Assembly (NCBI GenBank): GCA_964446385.1
Contig: CAYUOH010000002.1
Coordinates: 147,128 to 211,127 of the forward strand
Source: CAYSRC01 sp964446385
Lineage (GTDB): Bacteria; Bacillota; Clostridia; Oscillospirales; Ruminococcaceae
Length of the DNA: 64,000 nucleotides
Direction of reading: 5' to 3'
The position numbers and the translations under genes were made by a program. The stretch's first letter is position 1; each line of letters opens with the position of its first letter. This document shows, piece after piece, positions 9,501-17,738 of the stretch. The notes under the pieces are model-generated. The model had not been told where the DNA came from. It saw nothing but the letters and a program-made list of their open reading frames with translations, and ran no database searches.

Positions 9501-10664
9501 ACTGGATTTTTTGTCATGGAACAATAGAAAAATGTCATATTTTGGAAAAATATCTTTACAACCAATCAGATATGCGGCTGCAAAACGACCGCGATTTGGT
9601 ACAGTACGTATTTCGATATGGTTCGGTATTACTGCAAATTTCTGTTTGATATAATTAACAGACAAATTATTACTAATTAAGAAAAGATCTATGTTTTCCG
9701 GAAGGTTCATTATCCATGACAACATTTCGTCCAATTTGTCAGGATAATACAAATCAATTATAGCTGCGCTTTTTAATGAAGAGGAGGGCATATTTGTACC
9801 TAAAGCAGGAGATACATAGCGATACAAATTCAACGAAGCCATCAACTCATTTAAAGGGTAAACTCGCAACAGATTTTTTTCAATAAGCGAAAAATTATAA
9901 TCTGTATGATTATTTATAAAAGAACGGACTTTAAGACCGGACTCTCGTGCATCATTCAAATAGGATGAATCGTTGTATGAAAACATTGATCGTTTAATAA
10001 CTGGGCATCTGTAACTTGAAAGTGAACGAATAGGATCAACAATTAAATCATTAGGATGTGTTTTTTCATTGTGGTTAATGGGAATATATGTCTCCCATAA
10101 ATAACCTTTTCTTTCAAAATAATGTGTAACATATGTTTCATGTTTTGAAATTGCTTCATCACGGTTGTGAATGACGGGAATGTTATCCCAATACTTACGA
10201 AAGGCCTCATCAGAAATCAGACGATTTCGAAATACCATGAAATAACTTTGAATATGAGCATTCATTATTAATTTTGTCCCGTCGAATAAAGCACGATGCC
10301 CTGTAATACCCCAGAAATCCAATTCATTTCGACTGCTCATTTCGTCGAACATTTCGCTGAATGGGAAAATAGGTCCGTAAACGCTGTCATTTGCAATTAT
10401 CAGTTCATCAACGGTTTTTAATGATTCATATCCAAGATGAGTAATCCCAGCGAGATATCCGGAGGCATCGTATCCTTCATTGTCGCGTATAAGAATATCC
10501 CCGGGATAAGAAGAAAGATAATCCCTCCCGGTGTCATCAAGCTTTCCGTTTACGACAAAAAGAAATTCATTTACAAATTTCGAGAGACTTTCGATGTAAT
10601 ATTTAAGATAATCGTCGATAATACCATCCTTGTCGAAGATCAACAGTATGCATTTTCTAGTCAT
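6579..10664 (-). CDS. Giant multidomain glycosyltransferase: RgpF-like + GT2 + GT4-like
   Basis: About 1361 residues. The start at 10664 is chosen because AAAGGA lies 7 bases upstream; an in-frame ATG at 10739 has no ribosome site. Residues 1-580 match the rhamnan synthesis protein F family (PF05045), with an N-terminal motif IRDNEGYDASGY and a second RgpF-like segment (LPENIDLFLIS). A linker with two similar copies of a basic (LR.R..LP..IY) stretch follows. A GT2 domain starts near residue 750 (VSVIIPCYNH, LDDASTD, ESDD). From about residue 1025 there is a GT4-like domain (WVVDTPITKGSGGHR, FSNPSRIPFEMMASG). It probably assembles a rhamnose-containing or related surface polymer, with several transfers in one chain. 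Gene is AT-rich and transcribed from a divergent promoter region. Confidence 0.88.
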   Translation of the reverse strand: MTRKCILLIFDKDGIIDDYLKYYIESLSKFVNEFLFVVNGKLDDTGRDYLSSYPGDILIRDNEGYDASGYLAGITHLGYESLKTVDELIIANDSVYGPIFPFSEMFDEMSSRNELDFWGITGHRALFDGTKLIMNAHIQSYFMVFRNRLISDEAFRKYWDNIPVIHNRDEAISKHETYVTHYFERKGYLWETYIPINHNEKTHPNDLIVDPIRSLSSYRCPVIKRSMFSYNDSSYLNDARESGLKVRSFINNHTDYNFSLIEKNLLRVYPLNELMASLNLYRYVSPALGTNMPSSSLKSAAIIDLYYPDKLDEMLSWIMNLPENIDLFLISNNLSVNYIKQKFAVIPNHIEIRTVPNRGRFAAAYLIGCKDIFPKYDIFLLFHDKKSSYLGHAENAENFFYKLAANVLASRQYVNNILNLFEQEQNLGLLVQTLPVLGTYYGMLGNEWGDDFLFSKQLLFRLGCQIDINENFPPVAPFGDIYWARSKALAPIFEYDWMLSDFPNEPVPPDGTILHALERIPCYVAQSQGYYSAYLFNTDYAGIEQEMYQTYLRGWNKLFNKYTAGHRWKEALEYIMGDVNISMLTEFNTSENIVLTRQMLFLPFSTRLRLWFRKYLPKKIYRYIESSVKKIKKIPGDVVEPWEPTDLELKKTRIFSVPNSLEIDGETIVLPFTTRVRVRLRKLLPARIYNIFRLYGKDKPEFEPWEKEVLGIPVYQSFAEDVEIDNYSESDIRAIHRYSQNANQKEGVSGTVSVIIPCYNHAKFLPERINPIINQDHPVFECIFLDDASTDNSIEVARECLKDAPFPVHWILNEKNSGNAFSQWKKGIEKASGNYIWIAESDDSCATDFLSVALIGMTDSRVVLSYTDSSMIDEKGDPLFTSSREIFNIIHKNPRWNSSYINDGTDEIGNHLAISNYILNASGVVLRNIPQLLRAISEAGNYRICGDWYVYLSILHYGDIAYSSEILNYCRMHAGNVRSSVSRDTEYLEICDIHSKVLSDNNISLKTVKRMREQRDSLGVVSLSVRKKRIAWVVDTPITKGSGGHRTVINHANALVLAGYDCDIYFYKYNNNVDIARLIEENFGYCCCNIYIGEKLKEDYDLVIATTWDSAYVVQRANCRKKAYFIQDYEPWFFDEKKLIDAAEATYHMGFYPVTIGSWLQHKISSYSEVPARYYDFCVQTDDYYNLNLIRKKAVCAVYQPEKIRRNAPLVAEILKEVHRLDPTVELITFGSGRKNSDLSEIGVNQIGVISISDLNKMYNECSVGVCLSFSNPSRIPFEMMASGLCVVEVKGESTAYDYPEDIISMVEPDAVTMASEIVRMINDKSECEARSKAGAKRMKEYPLQRAYDTFIEEIRAILAI

Positions 10665-10730
10665 GTATTTATCCTTTATTAGTATTTGGTTGATGTCTAT
10701 ATACTTTAAATGTTCGCAATATAAGCTAAT

Positions 10731-10758
10731 ATTATACATTACATTACGTAACTATCAA
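10731..10758 (-). promoter_or_regulatory. Promoter for the RgpF-like gene
   Basis: On the minus strand TTGATA (10758-10753) and TATAAT (10736-10731) are separated by 16 bases. The -10 lies about 65 bases before the chosen start. Confidence 0.65.
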
Positions 10759-10767
10759 TGATATAAT
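10759..10767 (+). promoter_or_regulatory. Extended -10 element for the 10862 gene
   Basis: TGATATAAT, an extended -10 (TGnTATAAT), begins on the base next to the -35 of the minus-strand promoter. No good -35 is visible for this direction. Confidence 0.5.
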
Positions 10768-10861
10768 CAATTCATATTTTTCTATAAAAGAGTCATATTC
10801 CTTGAAATACAACGGTCTTCACATCCCTGAAAAATGCTATAAAAAGAAAGAAGTTATATAG

Positions 10862-13135
10862 ATGGATTCTATTCGACTGGTGACTATTGAAAAAAAAGAA
10901 AGCACTGTTGTCTATAAATTCGTAGTTTCTGCGAATTTACAAAAGTATTTTTCAGGGGAAAATTTTGTAATTGAGTATCCCGAAAATATAGAAAATGTTC
11001 CGGATTCAATTCTTACTGTGCCGTTTGCCGGCAATGTTTTGCCGATCATATGGCTCACTGATTCACAACTGATAATAGACAATCTTGATGAAGATTTTTT
11101 CTATTGTATTCATGAAATAAAGAAGGGTTACCAGACCTTGTTCCCTGAAACTGTTTTTAAAGGGGAAATACTGGTTAACAACATAACTAAGAATAAACCG
11201 CTGAGAATAGCGCAGAAAAGTGCAATGTTTTATTCCGGTGGTTTGGATTCCACGCATACACTTATCAGTCACTTAGATGAAAGACCGGACTTAATTTCAA
11301 TTTGGGGTTCTGATATTGGATTTAAAAATACAAATGGATGGGAAGCAGTCCATTCTCATTTAGCAGAAGTATCTGAGATATTAGATTTGAACGAATATGT
11401 CATACATAGTTCATTCAGAGAATTTGATAATGAAAGAGAACTGGACCGGGTTTATAAAGACCTGCTGAAAGACGGATGGTGGCACGGAGTAAAACATGGA
11501 ATAGCGCTTTTAAGTCATGTTGCGCCACTTAGCTATATAAATGGTTATTCTCTGTTTTATATTGCTTCATCAAATTGTGTTACAGACGTAAACGTAAGAT
11601 GTGCTTCGCATCCATTGATGGATAACCAAGTGAGATTTGCTTCATGCCGAGTCATCCATGACGGTTTTGAAATCACCCGCCAGGATAAAACCAGGGATAT
11701 TATTAGTTTTTGCCGAGAAAATAAAATTGCTTTTCCGCTTCATGTTTGCTGGGAGTCTCAGCAAGGCGGAAACTGCTGTAAATGTGAAAAATGTTTACGC
11801 ACGATTGTAGGTATCATAGCAGAAAGGGGTAATCCTGAAAATTTTGGGTTCTGTGATTATTCCGAAGGCTTGCCTATGCTGCAATCACTTTTGGTATTGA
11901 ACAAAGATATATATTACGGGACTTTACAACGCCCATGGACATACATTCAAAAGCGTTTAAAAGAAAACCGAACGGATTTACGAAATGATAAATCTCTCGG
12001 ATGGATTTTTCATGCTGATTTTAAGAATCCGGGGAAATTGAAAATGCCTCTGATATTTAGGATGAAAAACAATGCTTTTGTAGATTGGTTTTATATTCGT
12101 TATCAGTCGTTATTACAGAAAAAGAGGGACATCTCGTTAATAAGAAAAAAGAAGATAAACAGAAACAGCATTTTCTTGATTGGTACGTCCGAGCACACTA
12201 ATATCGGAGACAGCGCTATCGCACTGGCTGAAGTGAATTATTTAAAAGCTTGCGGTTTTAAATCTGAAGATATAGTAGAAATAACTCAGAAAGAATATAT
12301 AACTTACGAATCAATATTATTAAAACGAGTAAACAAGTTTCGCAAATGCCTGGTCTGCCTCCAAGGCGGTGGCAATATGGGTAATCAATACCCGCCTGAA
12401 GAACTGTTCCGCAGGAAAGTACTTGAAAACATAGAGGCCGGATCATGTGTCATTTTCCCGCAGACGTTTTTTTACGCTTCTGATGTTTATGGAGAGAAAC
12501 AGCAAGAACAATCCTTAATATACTATGAAGATAAAGATAATCTTACTATTGCGGCGAGGGAAAAAGATTCATTCCGATTAATGAAAGAAATATATCCGAA
12601 TACAAAGATTATTCTTACGCCTGATATTGTTCTTTCAAATACTTCGAAGGATTTTGATTTAGATCAATGTAAAAGATCAGGTGTCCTGTTTGTAATGCGG
12701 ATGGATGAAGAACGGTCAATGAAGGATATTGACAGAGATAAGCTCAAATGCATAGTCTCTGATTACGGTTATCAAATTTCAGTAACTGATATGCTTAATG
12801 ATACCATAATAAAAAAAGAAGACAGATTGGGCGTAGTTAAGGCTAAAATGGAAGAATTTGCTTCCTGTGAATTGGTAATTACAGATAGATTGCACGGAAT
12901 GATTTTTGCATCAATAACAGGCACACCATGTATTGTATTCAGTAACTATAACCATAAAGTTAAAGGATCATATGACTGGATAAGTTATCTGCCTTACATT
13001 AAGTATGCACAAACCGTTGAACAAGCCACAGAATATATCTCGGAATTACTAAATATGGATAATTGCGAATTTGATAACGGCCCTCTTTTACCGTATTTTG
13101 ATGAGTTAAAAGATGTTATCAGAAATAATTGGTAA
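10862..13135 (+). CDS. Fusion of a PP-loop ATPase-like domain and a polysaccharide pyruvyl transferase
   Basis: A 757-residue protein with two recognisable halves. The N-terminal half has the PP-loop YSGGLDSTHT near residue 123, the pyrophosphate-binding motif of ATP-pyrophosphatases (QueC/asparagine synthetase-like). Near residue 304 it has a Cys cluster, NCCKCEKC, which could bind a metal. The C-terminal half (about 435-720) fits the polysaccharide pyruvyl transferase family (PF04230): IGTSEHTNIGDSAI, CLQGGGNMGN, and TDRLHGMIFA. Family knowledge suggests the second half adds a pyruvate ketal to a sugar. The first half would activate a carboxylate or sugar group by adenylation; this is inference. 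The ribosome site is weak. Neighbours are surface-polysaccharide genes. Confidence 0.82.
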   Translation: MDSIRLVTIEKKESTVVYKFVVSANLQKYFSGENFVIEYPENIENVPDSILTVPFAGNVLPIIWLTDSQLIIDNLDEDFFYCIHEIKKGYQTLFPETVFKGEILVNNITKNKPLRIAQKSAMFYSGGLDSTHTLISHLDERPDLISIWGSDIGFKNTNGWEAVHSHLAEVSEILDLNEYVIHSSFREFDNERELDRVYKDLLKDGWWHGVKHGIALLSHVAPLSYINGYSLFYIASSNCVTDVNVRCASHPLMDNQVRFASCRVIHDGFEITRQDKTRDIISFCRENKIAFPLHVCWESQQGGNCCKCEKCLRTIVGIIAERGNPENFGFCDYSEGLPMLQSLLVLNKDIYYGTLQRPWTYIQKRLKENRTDLRNDKSLGWIFHADFKNPGKLKMPLIFRMKNNAFVDWFYIRYQSLLQKKRDISLIRKKKINRNSIFLIGTSEHTNIGDSAIALAEVNYLKACGFKSEDIVEITQKEYITYESILLKRVNKFRKCLVCLQGGGNMGNQYPPEELFRRKVLENIEAGSCVIFPQTFFYASDVYGEKQQEQSLIYYEDKDNLTIAAREKDSFRLMKEIYPNTKIILTPDIVLSNTSKDFDLDQCKRSGVLFVMRMDEERSMKDIDRDKLKCIVSDYGYQISVTDMLNDTIIKKEDRLGVVKAKMEEFASCELVITDRLHGMIFASITGTPCIVFSNYNHKVKGSYDWISYLPYIKYAQTVEQATEYISELLNMDNCEFDNGPLLPYFDELKDVIRNNW

Positions 13136-13188
13136 GAGTGAAAAGCATTTGTCTTTTCAGAAATTCAGCTCAAAAAGGGGGGGTAAAG

Positions 13189-14907
13189 ATGAAAGCATCG
13201 GATTATATCGCCGGTTGTCTTGCGGATAATGGTGTCCGGGTGGTGTTCGGATATCAGGGTGGGAATATCGCGCATATAATCGACTCCATAGGAAATAGAG
13301 AAGATATGGAGTTTGTTTCCACCTATAATGAGCAAGGTGCTTCTTTTTCCGCGTGCGGTTATGCCCTGGAAAGCGAAGGTCTCGGCGTTGCTATATCATC
13401 CAGCGGCCCCGGTGCTATCAACCTTATTTCCGGAATAGCAAATGCCTATTATGATTCGATCCCGTGTCTGTTTATTACTGGCAACGTTTCACTCCCTACA
13501 ATGAAGAAGAGCAACGACGTGCGCCAGAATGCTTTTCAGGAGAACGATATTGTCTCGATGGTAGGTAAAATCACGAAGTACGCGGTTACGGTTCTGGATG
13601 AGCATGACCTTAGATTCCATCTTGATAAAGCTTTGTATCTTGCAGCGTCCGGAAGACCGGGACCGGTGCTCCTTGATATACCCCATAATATTCAAAAGGC
13701 TGACCTCGATTTCATGAATGAAACCGGATTCGAGGCTCCGGCGGAAGAGAAAAGTGATTTTTCCGGAATAAAAGATTTAAAAGAAAAAATGACTGCTTCG
13801 GTAAGACCGCTTGTAGTTGTCGGCGGCGGGGCGGCAAACAGTAAATCCCGTCAGATGATAGGGAAGCTTCTTGAAAAGTGGAATGTGCCGGTTGTTTCGA
13901 CACTAAGAGGTCTTGCAGTTGTGGCTCACGACTGCGATAACTATGCCGGCTTCGGCGGCGCGTACGGGAACAGATGGGCAAACTACGCAATAAAACACGC
14001 AGATACAATTCTCGTTCTCGGCGCAAGACTGGACGAAAGATTTTTAAACGTTTCGGATAAGAGCCTTTTTGAAAAGAAGAACGTTTTTCATGTAGATATA
14101 GATGAGATTGAGCTTGGAAGGATTCTTCCATATGAATTTCAGATAAAAGCGGATATAAATGACTTCCTTGAAAAGTTGATTACTTCAATAGATACGCCTC
14201 TTTCTTTCAAAAGATGGTCCGGAACAATTAAGAGATGGAAAGAACGGTATCCCTCTGAAGCAGACGGATGGAATATAAACAGCATTGTTAAAACTATTTC
14301 AGAAAATGCTCCGGAGAATACTGTATTCAGCCTTGATATCGGTATCAGTCAGATGAGCACAGCCCAGTCGATAGTTATCGGAAGTGCACAGAAATGCATA
14401 ACATCCGCCGGGCACGGAGCGATGGGATGCGCGGTTCCGCTTGCGATAGGTGTGGCATATGCGAACAGAGATAAAATTGTCGACTGCTTTGTCGGGGACG
14501 GCGCACTGCACATGAATATCCAGGAACTGCTGATGCTTTCGCGTGACAGTCTTCCGGTACACATTATCCTTAACAATAATCAGTGCCTTGGAATGATAAG
14601 GGACTATCAGACAAAGGTATTTGAGTCCCGATTTACGGCTACTGTGCGTGAACTTCACGGTATCGATTACAAAAAAATAGCGGAAGCTTACGGTTTAAAA
14701 TATATAAAAGTTGAAGAAAAGGACGGGCTTGAACCTGCGAAAGAAATGCTGCGTTCTTGGGAACCGTGTTTCATAGAGCTTGTTTTTCCCGAAGACAGCG
14801 ATACATGTCCCAAACTTGGGGCAGATATGTTTGAGCAATTTCCGCGCCTTTCCCAGAAAGAAAAGGACCGTATGGTGCAGGAAGCACTTGAATGCGGAAT
14901 TAACTAA
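13189..14907 (+). CDS. Thiamine-diphosphate enzyme, acetolactate synthase-like
   Basis: About 572 residues from the ATG at 13189, which has a strong purine-rich ribosome site (AAAAAGGGGGGGTAAAG); an upstream in-frame start inside the previous gene's end is less likely. The ThDP-enzyme plan is complete: N-terminal Pyr domain with the catalytic glutamate in YNEQGAS near residue 46, a central domain, and a C-terminal PP domain with GDG followed about 28 residues later by NNN. RPGPVLLDIP is typical of acetolactate synthase relatives. No regulatory-subunit gene or other branched-chain amino-acid gene is nearby, and it sits among polysaccharide genes. A two-carbon transfer onto a nucleotide sugar, as known for YerE of yersiniose synthesis, is therefore a reasonable alternative to branched-chain amino-acid synthesis. 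Confidence 0.85.
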   Translation: MKASDYIAGCLADNGVRVVFGYQGGNIAHIIDSIGNREDMEFVSTYNEQGASFSACGYALESEGLGVAISSSGPGAINLISGIANAYYDSIPCLFITGNVSLPTMKKSNDVRQNAFQENDIVSMVGKITKYAVTVLDEHDLRFHLDKALYLAASGRPGPVLLDIPHNIQKADLDFMNETGFEAPAEEKSDFSGIKDLKEKMTASVRPLVVVGGGAANSKSRQMIGKLLEKWNVPVVSTLRGLAVVAHDCDNYAGFGGAYGNRWANYAIKHADTILVLGARLDERFLNVSDKSLFEKKNVFHVDIDEIELGRILPYEFQIKADINDFLEKLITSIDTPLSFKRWSGTIKRWKERYPSEADGWNINSIVKTISENAPENTVFSLDIGISQMSTAQSIVIGSAQKCITSAGHGAMGCAVPLAIGVAYANRDKIVDCFVGDGALHMNIQELLMLSRDSLPVHIILNNNQCLGMIRDYQTKVFESRFTATVRELHGIDYKKIAEAYGLKYIKVEEKDGLEPAKEMLRSWEPCFIELVFPEDSDTCPKLGADMFEQFPRLSQKEKDRMVQEALECGIN

Positions 14908-14925
14908 TAGAAGGAGTATTCTTAC

Positions 14926-16614
14926 TTGAAATACAACGACTTATACACCCCGTGGGGAGAAGACAGCAAAAATTTGCTGTGGGATGAATATCCGCGGCCG
15001 CGCATGAGGCGTGATAACTGGATAAACCTGAACGGGATGTGGTCTTTTGAGGACGGGGCCGGGTTTACAGGTGAAATCCGCGTGCCTTTCTGTCCCGAAA
15101 GTATTCTGAGCGGCGTGCATAAAACCTATCCCGAAGGTGCAAAGCTGACTTACACTCGCAGCTTCTATATGGACCCTTTATCCGTTAACGAAGTCGTTAT
15201 TCTGCATTTCGGCGCGGTTGATCAAATCGCAGACGTATTTGTGAACGATTCCCCGGCGGGTCACCACGAAGGGGGATATATTCCTTTTTCGTTTGATATT
15301 ACGTCCGCACTGCACAGCGGAAACAACGAGTTGAGGGTGGAAGCAACCGATAACCTTTCGCCGAAATACCCCCACGGCAAGCAAAGAAACGACCGCGGCG
15401 GTATGTGGTATACACCTGCCAGCGGCATCTGGCAGACTGTGTGGATAGAGATACTGCCGAAGAAACATATCACAGATATCCGCTTGGATGTTTCGCTTAA
15501 TTCAGCGGATATCACGGTATCAGGCGCAACGGAAGGATATGTGGAATACGCCGGGCGAAGACTGATGCTGCATAACGGCAGAGTGCATATATCAGTTGCT
15601 GTACCCAGCAACTGGACACCGGAGAATCCTGTTTTATATCCGTTTACGGTTGTATGCGGCGAGGACCGGGTGCAGTCATATTTCGCACTTCGCACATTCG
15701 GAACGGGCGCTGTAAACGGTGTGAACCGCCTTTTGCTCAACGGCCGGCCGTATTTCTTCTACGGTGTGCTGGACCAGGGATATTACAGCGACGGGCTTTA
15801 CACACCCGCATCGCCGGAGGCTTTCCGTCAGGACATCCTTGCGATGAAATCCATGGGCTTCAACACCTTGCGCAAGCACATTAAAATTGAACCTGAAATT
15901 TTCTACTATGAGTACGACCGCCTGGGAATGGTTGTTTTCCAGGACATGGTCAACAACGGCGAATACGATTTCAAGCGGGATACGCTGCGACCGACACTGG
16001 GGTTCAGGAAAATCGACGACAGCGAAATCAATACAGACCCTGATACACGTGAGGTTTTCTTTGATTCGATGAAGGACACCGTTGATCTGCTTTACAGCCA
16101 TCCCTGCATCGGTATGTGGACAATATTCAACGAAGGCTGGGGCCAGTTCCGCGGAAACGAGCTGTATGATATTCTGCGTGATCTGGACAGCAGTCGCATT
16201 ATCAATACCGCTTCCGGATGGTTTAAGGTTGAGAAAACCGACGTTGAAAGCAGGCACGTGTACTTCAAAAAGCTGCGTCATTTCAAATCCGAAAAACCTC
16301 TGGTGCTTTCTGAATACGGAGGCTATTCGCTGAAAATAAAGGGACATTCCTTCAAATCCGGGATATTTACATTCGGATACAGGAAATTCCTCAAGTCTGA
16401 TAAATTCAGGGCTGCTCTTACAAAACTTCTCACAGAACAGCTTCTGCCGCTTGTGAATCAGGGCCTTTCCGCCGCGATATACACTCAGCTGTCGGATGTG
16501 GAGGATGAGACCAACGGACTGCTGACATACGACCGCAGGGTTACAAAGGTGGAACCCGAAGAAATGGCTGCCGTGGCAAGGGTAATTTGTAACGCGGCGA
16601 TTAATCGACAGTAA
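14926..16614 (+). CDS. Glycoside hydrolase family 2 protein
   Basis: 562 residues from a TTG start with AAGGAG 9 bases upstream. An N-terminal jelly-roll sugar-binding domain (residues about 25-190, WDEYPRPRMRRDNW, RGGMWYTPASGIWQ) precedes a short sandwich and a TIM barrel. The acid/base glutamate is in TIFNEGWGQF near residue 402 and the nucleophile glutamate in VLSEYGG near residue 461. It is short for family 2, lacking C-terminal domains. No signal peptide, so it should act on imported or internal oligosaccharides. Beta-galactosidase, beta-glucuronidase and beta-mannosidase activities all occur in this family and cannot be told apart here. The gene lies 18 bases after the ThDP enzyme, in the same operon. 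Confidence 0.88.
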   Translation: MKYNDLYTPWGEDSKNLLWDEYPRPRMRRDNWINLNGMWSFEDGAGFTGEIRVPFCPESILSGVHKTYPEGAKLTYTRSFYMDPLSVNEVVILHFGAVDQIADVFVNDSPAGHHEGGYIPFSFDITSALHSGNNELRVEATDNLSPKYPHGKQRNDRGGMWYTPASGIWQTVWIEILPKKHITDIRLDVSLNSADITVSGATEGYVEYAGRRLMLHNGRVHISVAVPSNWTPENPVLYPFTVVCGEDRVQSYFALRTFGTGAVNGVNRLLLNGRPYFFYGVLDQGYYSDGLYTPASPEAFRQDILAMKSMGFNTLRKHIKIEPEIFYYEYDRLGMVVFQDMVNNGEYDFKRDTLRPTLGFRKIDDSEINTDPDTREVFFDSMKDTVDLLYSHPCIGMWTIFNEGWGQFRGNELYDILRDLDSSRIINTASGWFKVEKTDVESRHVYFKKLRHFKSEKPLVLSEYGGYSLKIKGHSFKSGIFTFGYRKFLKSDKFRAALTKLLTEQLLPLVNQGLSAAIYTQLSDVEDETNGLLTYDRRVTKVEPEEMAAVARVICNAAINRQ

Positions 16615-16643
16615 TTATCTTTAGTATAAATAAGGAGTCCCGG

Positions 16644-17549
16644 ATGAAGTTTATCGGACGTGAAAAAGCGCTTGTGTCGCGCGGATACAGCGAAGAGGAG
16701 GTAGCCTATCTTTCCTATGTAACGCCGAATGAAACCCGCGAAACGGTGGATAGAATAATTGCCCGCATTACCGACGGAGTTCAAAGAGTTAAGAAACCCT
16801 CATGCGTGATGATCGGGGGACAGCCGGGCAGCGGAAAAAGTACCCTTATGCTGCGCATGAACAATTCTCCGGAAGGCCGCAATAGCGTCACTGTGGCCAT
16901 GGACGACTACCGCAGTTACCATCCGCGGTATCTTGAAATAGAGGAATCCATCCGGAAACACTGGGTGGGCCGTTCCGAGAACGATACTGATTCGGCAGGG
17001 AACGACATCGCCTGCTTTACCCACAGGTTTGCGGGTGAAGCGGTGGATATGGTCGACGTATATCTTACAACGTTCGACGAAGATGGGGCGTATAATATAA
17101 TATTTGAATGGGATATGAAAGAACCGGAGGAACCGCTTGAGTTCATGCGAACCATAACAGAACGGGGCTATACAGTCGACGTGATATTCATGGCCGTTCC
17201 GGCCGGGGTTTCACGCAGAGCGTGCGTCCTGCGGGCCGATATCATGAACAGCAAAGGGCACGTTTTTCGCAGAGTTCCCAGCGATTTCCACGATCTTTCG
17301 GTAAGCAAGCTTCCCGAAAGCTGTGATACAATCTACCGAGACGGTTATGTCCGAGGCAGATTCATTCAAAACTTTACTCTTCTGCGCCGCGATGACAGTG
17401 TACTTTGGCGCAACGGTTTTACCGGTACGCCGGGGCCGGTTTACAAAGATTGCCTTGAAAGCACCGTAGGCATTGAAGGGTACATAAATCACCCCGAGGA
17501 AGCCGGGAAAAGCTACAACCATGAGGCTGCCGGCCTTCTGAAAGTGTGA
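16644..17549 (+). CDS. Zeta-toxin-like P-loop kinase (no antitoxin seen)
   Basis: 301 residues with Walker A GGQPGSGKST at about 57-66, followed by MDDYRSYHP, the substrate-side motif of zeta toxins (PF06414, usual form DxxRxxHP), and later FEWDMKEPE. Zeta/PezT toxins phosphorylate UDP-N-acetylglucosamine and so poison peptidoglycan synthesis. Here the gene follows a GH2 gene by 29 bases with a good AAGGAG site. I see no epsilon/PezA-like antitoxin on either side, unlike classical toxin pairs. It could be a chromosomal sugar-nucleotide kinase or a toxin neutralised in cis. The protein has about 65 residues before the P-loop and about 60 after the core, longer than minimal zeta domains. Confidence 0.78.
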   Translation: MKFIGREKALVSRGYSEEEVAYLSYVTPNETRETVDRIIARITDGVQRVKKPSCVMIGGQPGSGKSTLMLRMNNSPEGRNSVTVAMDDYRSYHPRYLEIEESIRKHWVGRSENDTDSAGNDIACFTHRFAGEAVDMVDVYLTTFDEDGAYNIIFEWDMKEPEEPLEFMRTITERGYTVDVIFMAVPAGVSRRACVLRADIMNSKGHVFRRVPSDFHDLSVSKLPESCDTIYRDGYVRGRFIQNFTLLRRDDSVLWRNGFTGTPGPVYKDCLESTVGIEGYINHPEEAGKSYNHEAAGLLKV

Positions 17550-17633
17550 AATGTCGTTCTGTTAATATGAGTACCGTTTTTTACCGGTTGTTTTTCTGGT
17601 GTTAATGATTATGCCGTAGAAATACAGGACAAT

Positions 17634-17662
17634 CAGGCTTCTTGCTGCCAGCCTGTTCTTTT
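17634..17662 (+). terminator. Weak possible terminator
   Basis: A 6-bp stem CAGGCT/AGCCTG with a 10-base loop followed by TTCTTTT, 85 bases after the kinase stop. Short stem, so only tentative. Confidence 0.35.
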
Positions 17663-17738
17663 ACGGATGTTGGTATTATAAATATCTTGTACTAATGATT
17701 ATTTCAATACTGATTACATTAGAAAGGGATAATATCAG

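Noticed and set aside
13189..14907. Housekeeping acetolactate synthase for branched-chain amino acids
   Set aside because: Not excluded, but no ilvN, ilvC or related gene is near and the context is polysaccharide genes, so I left the substrate open.
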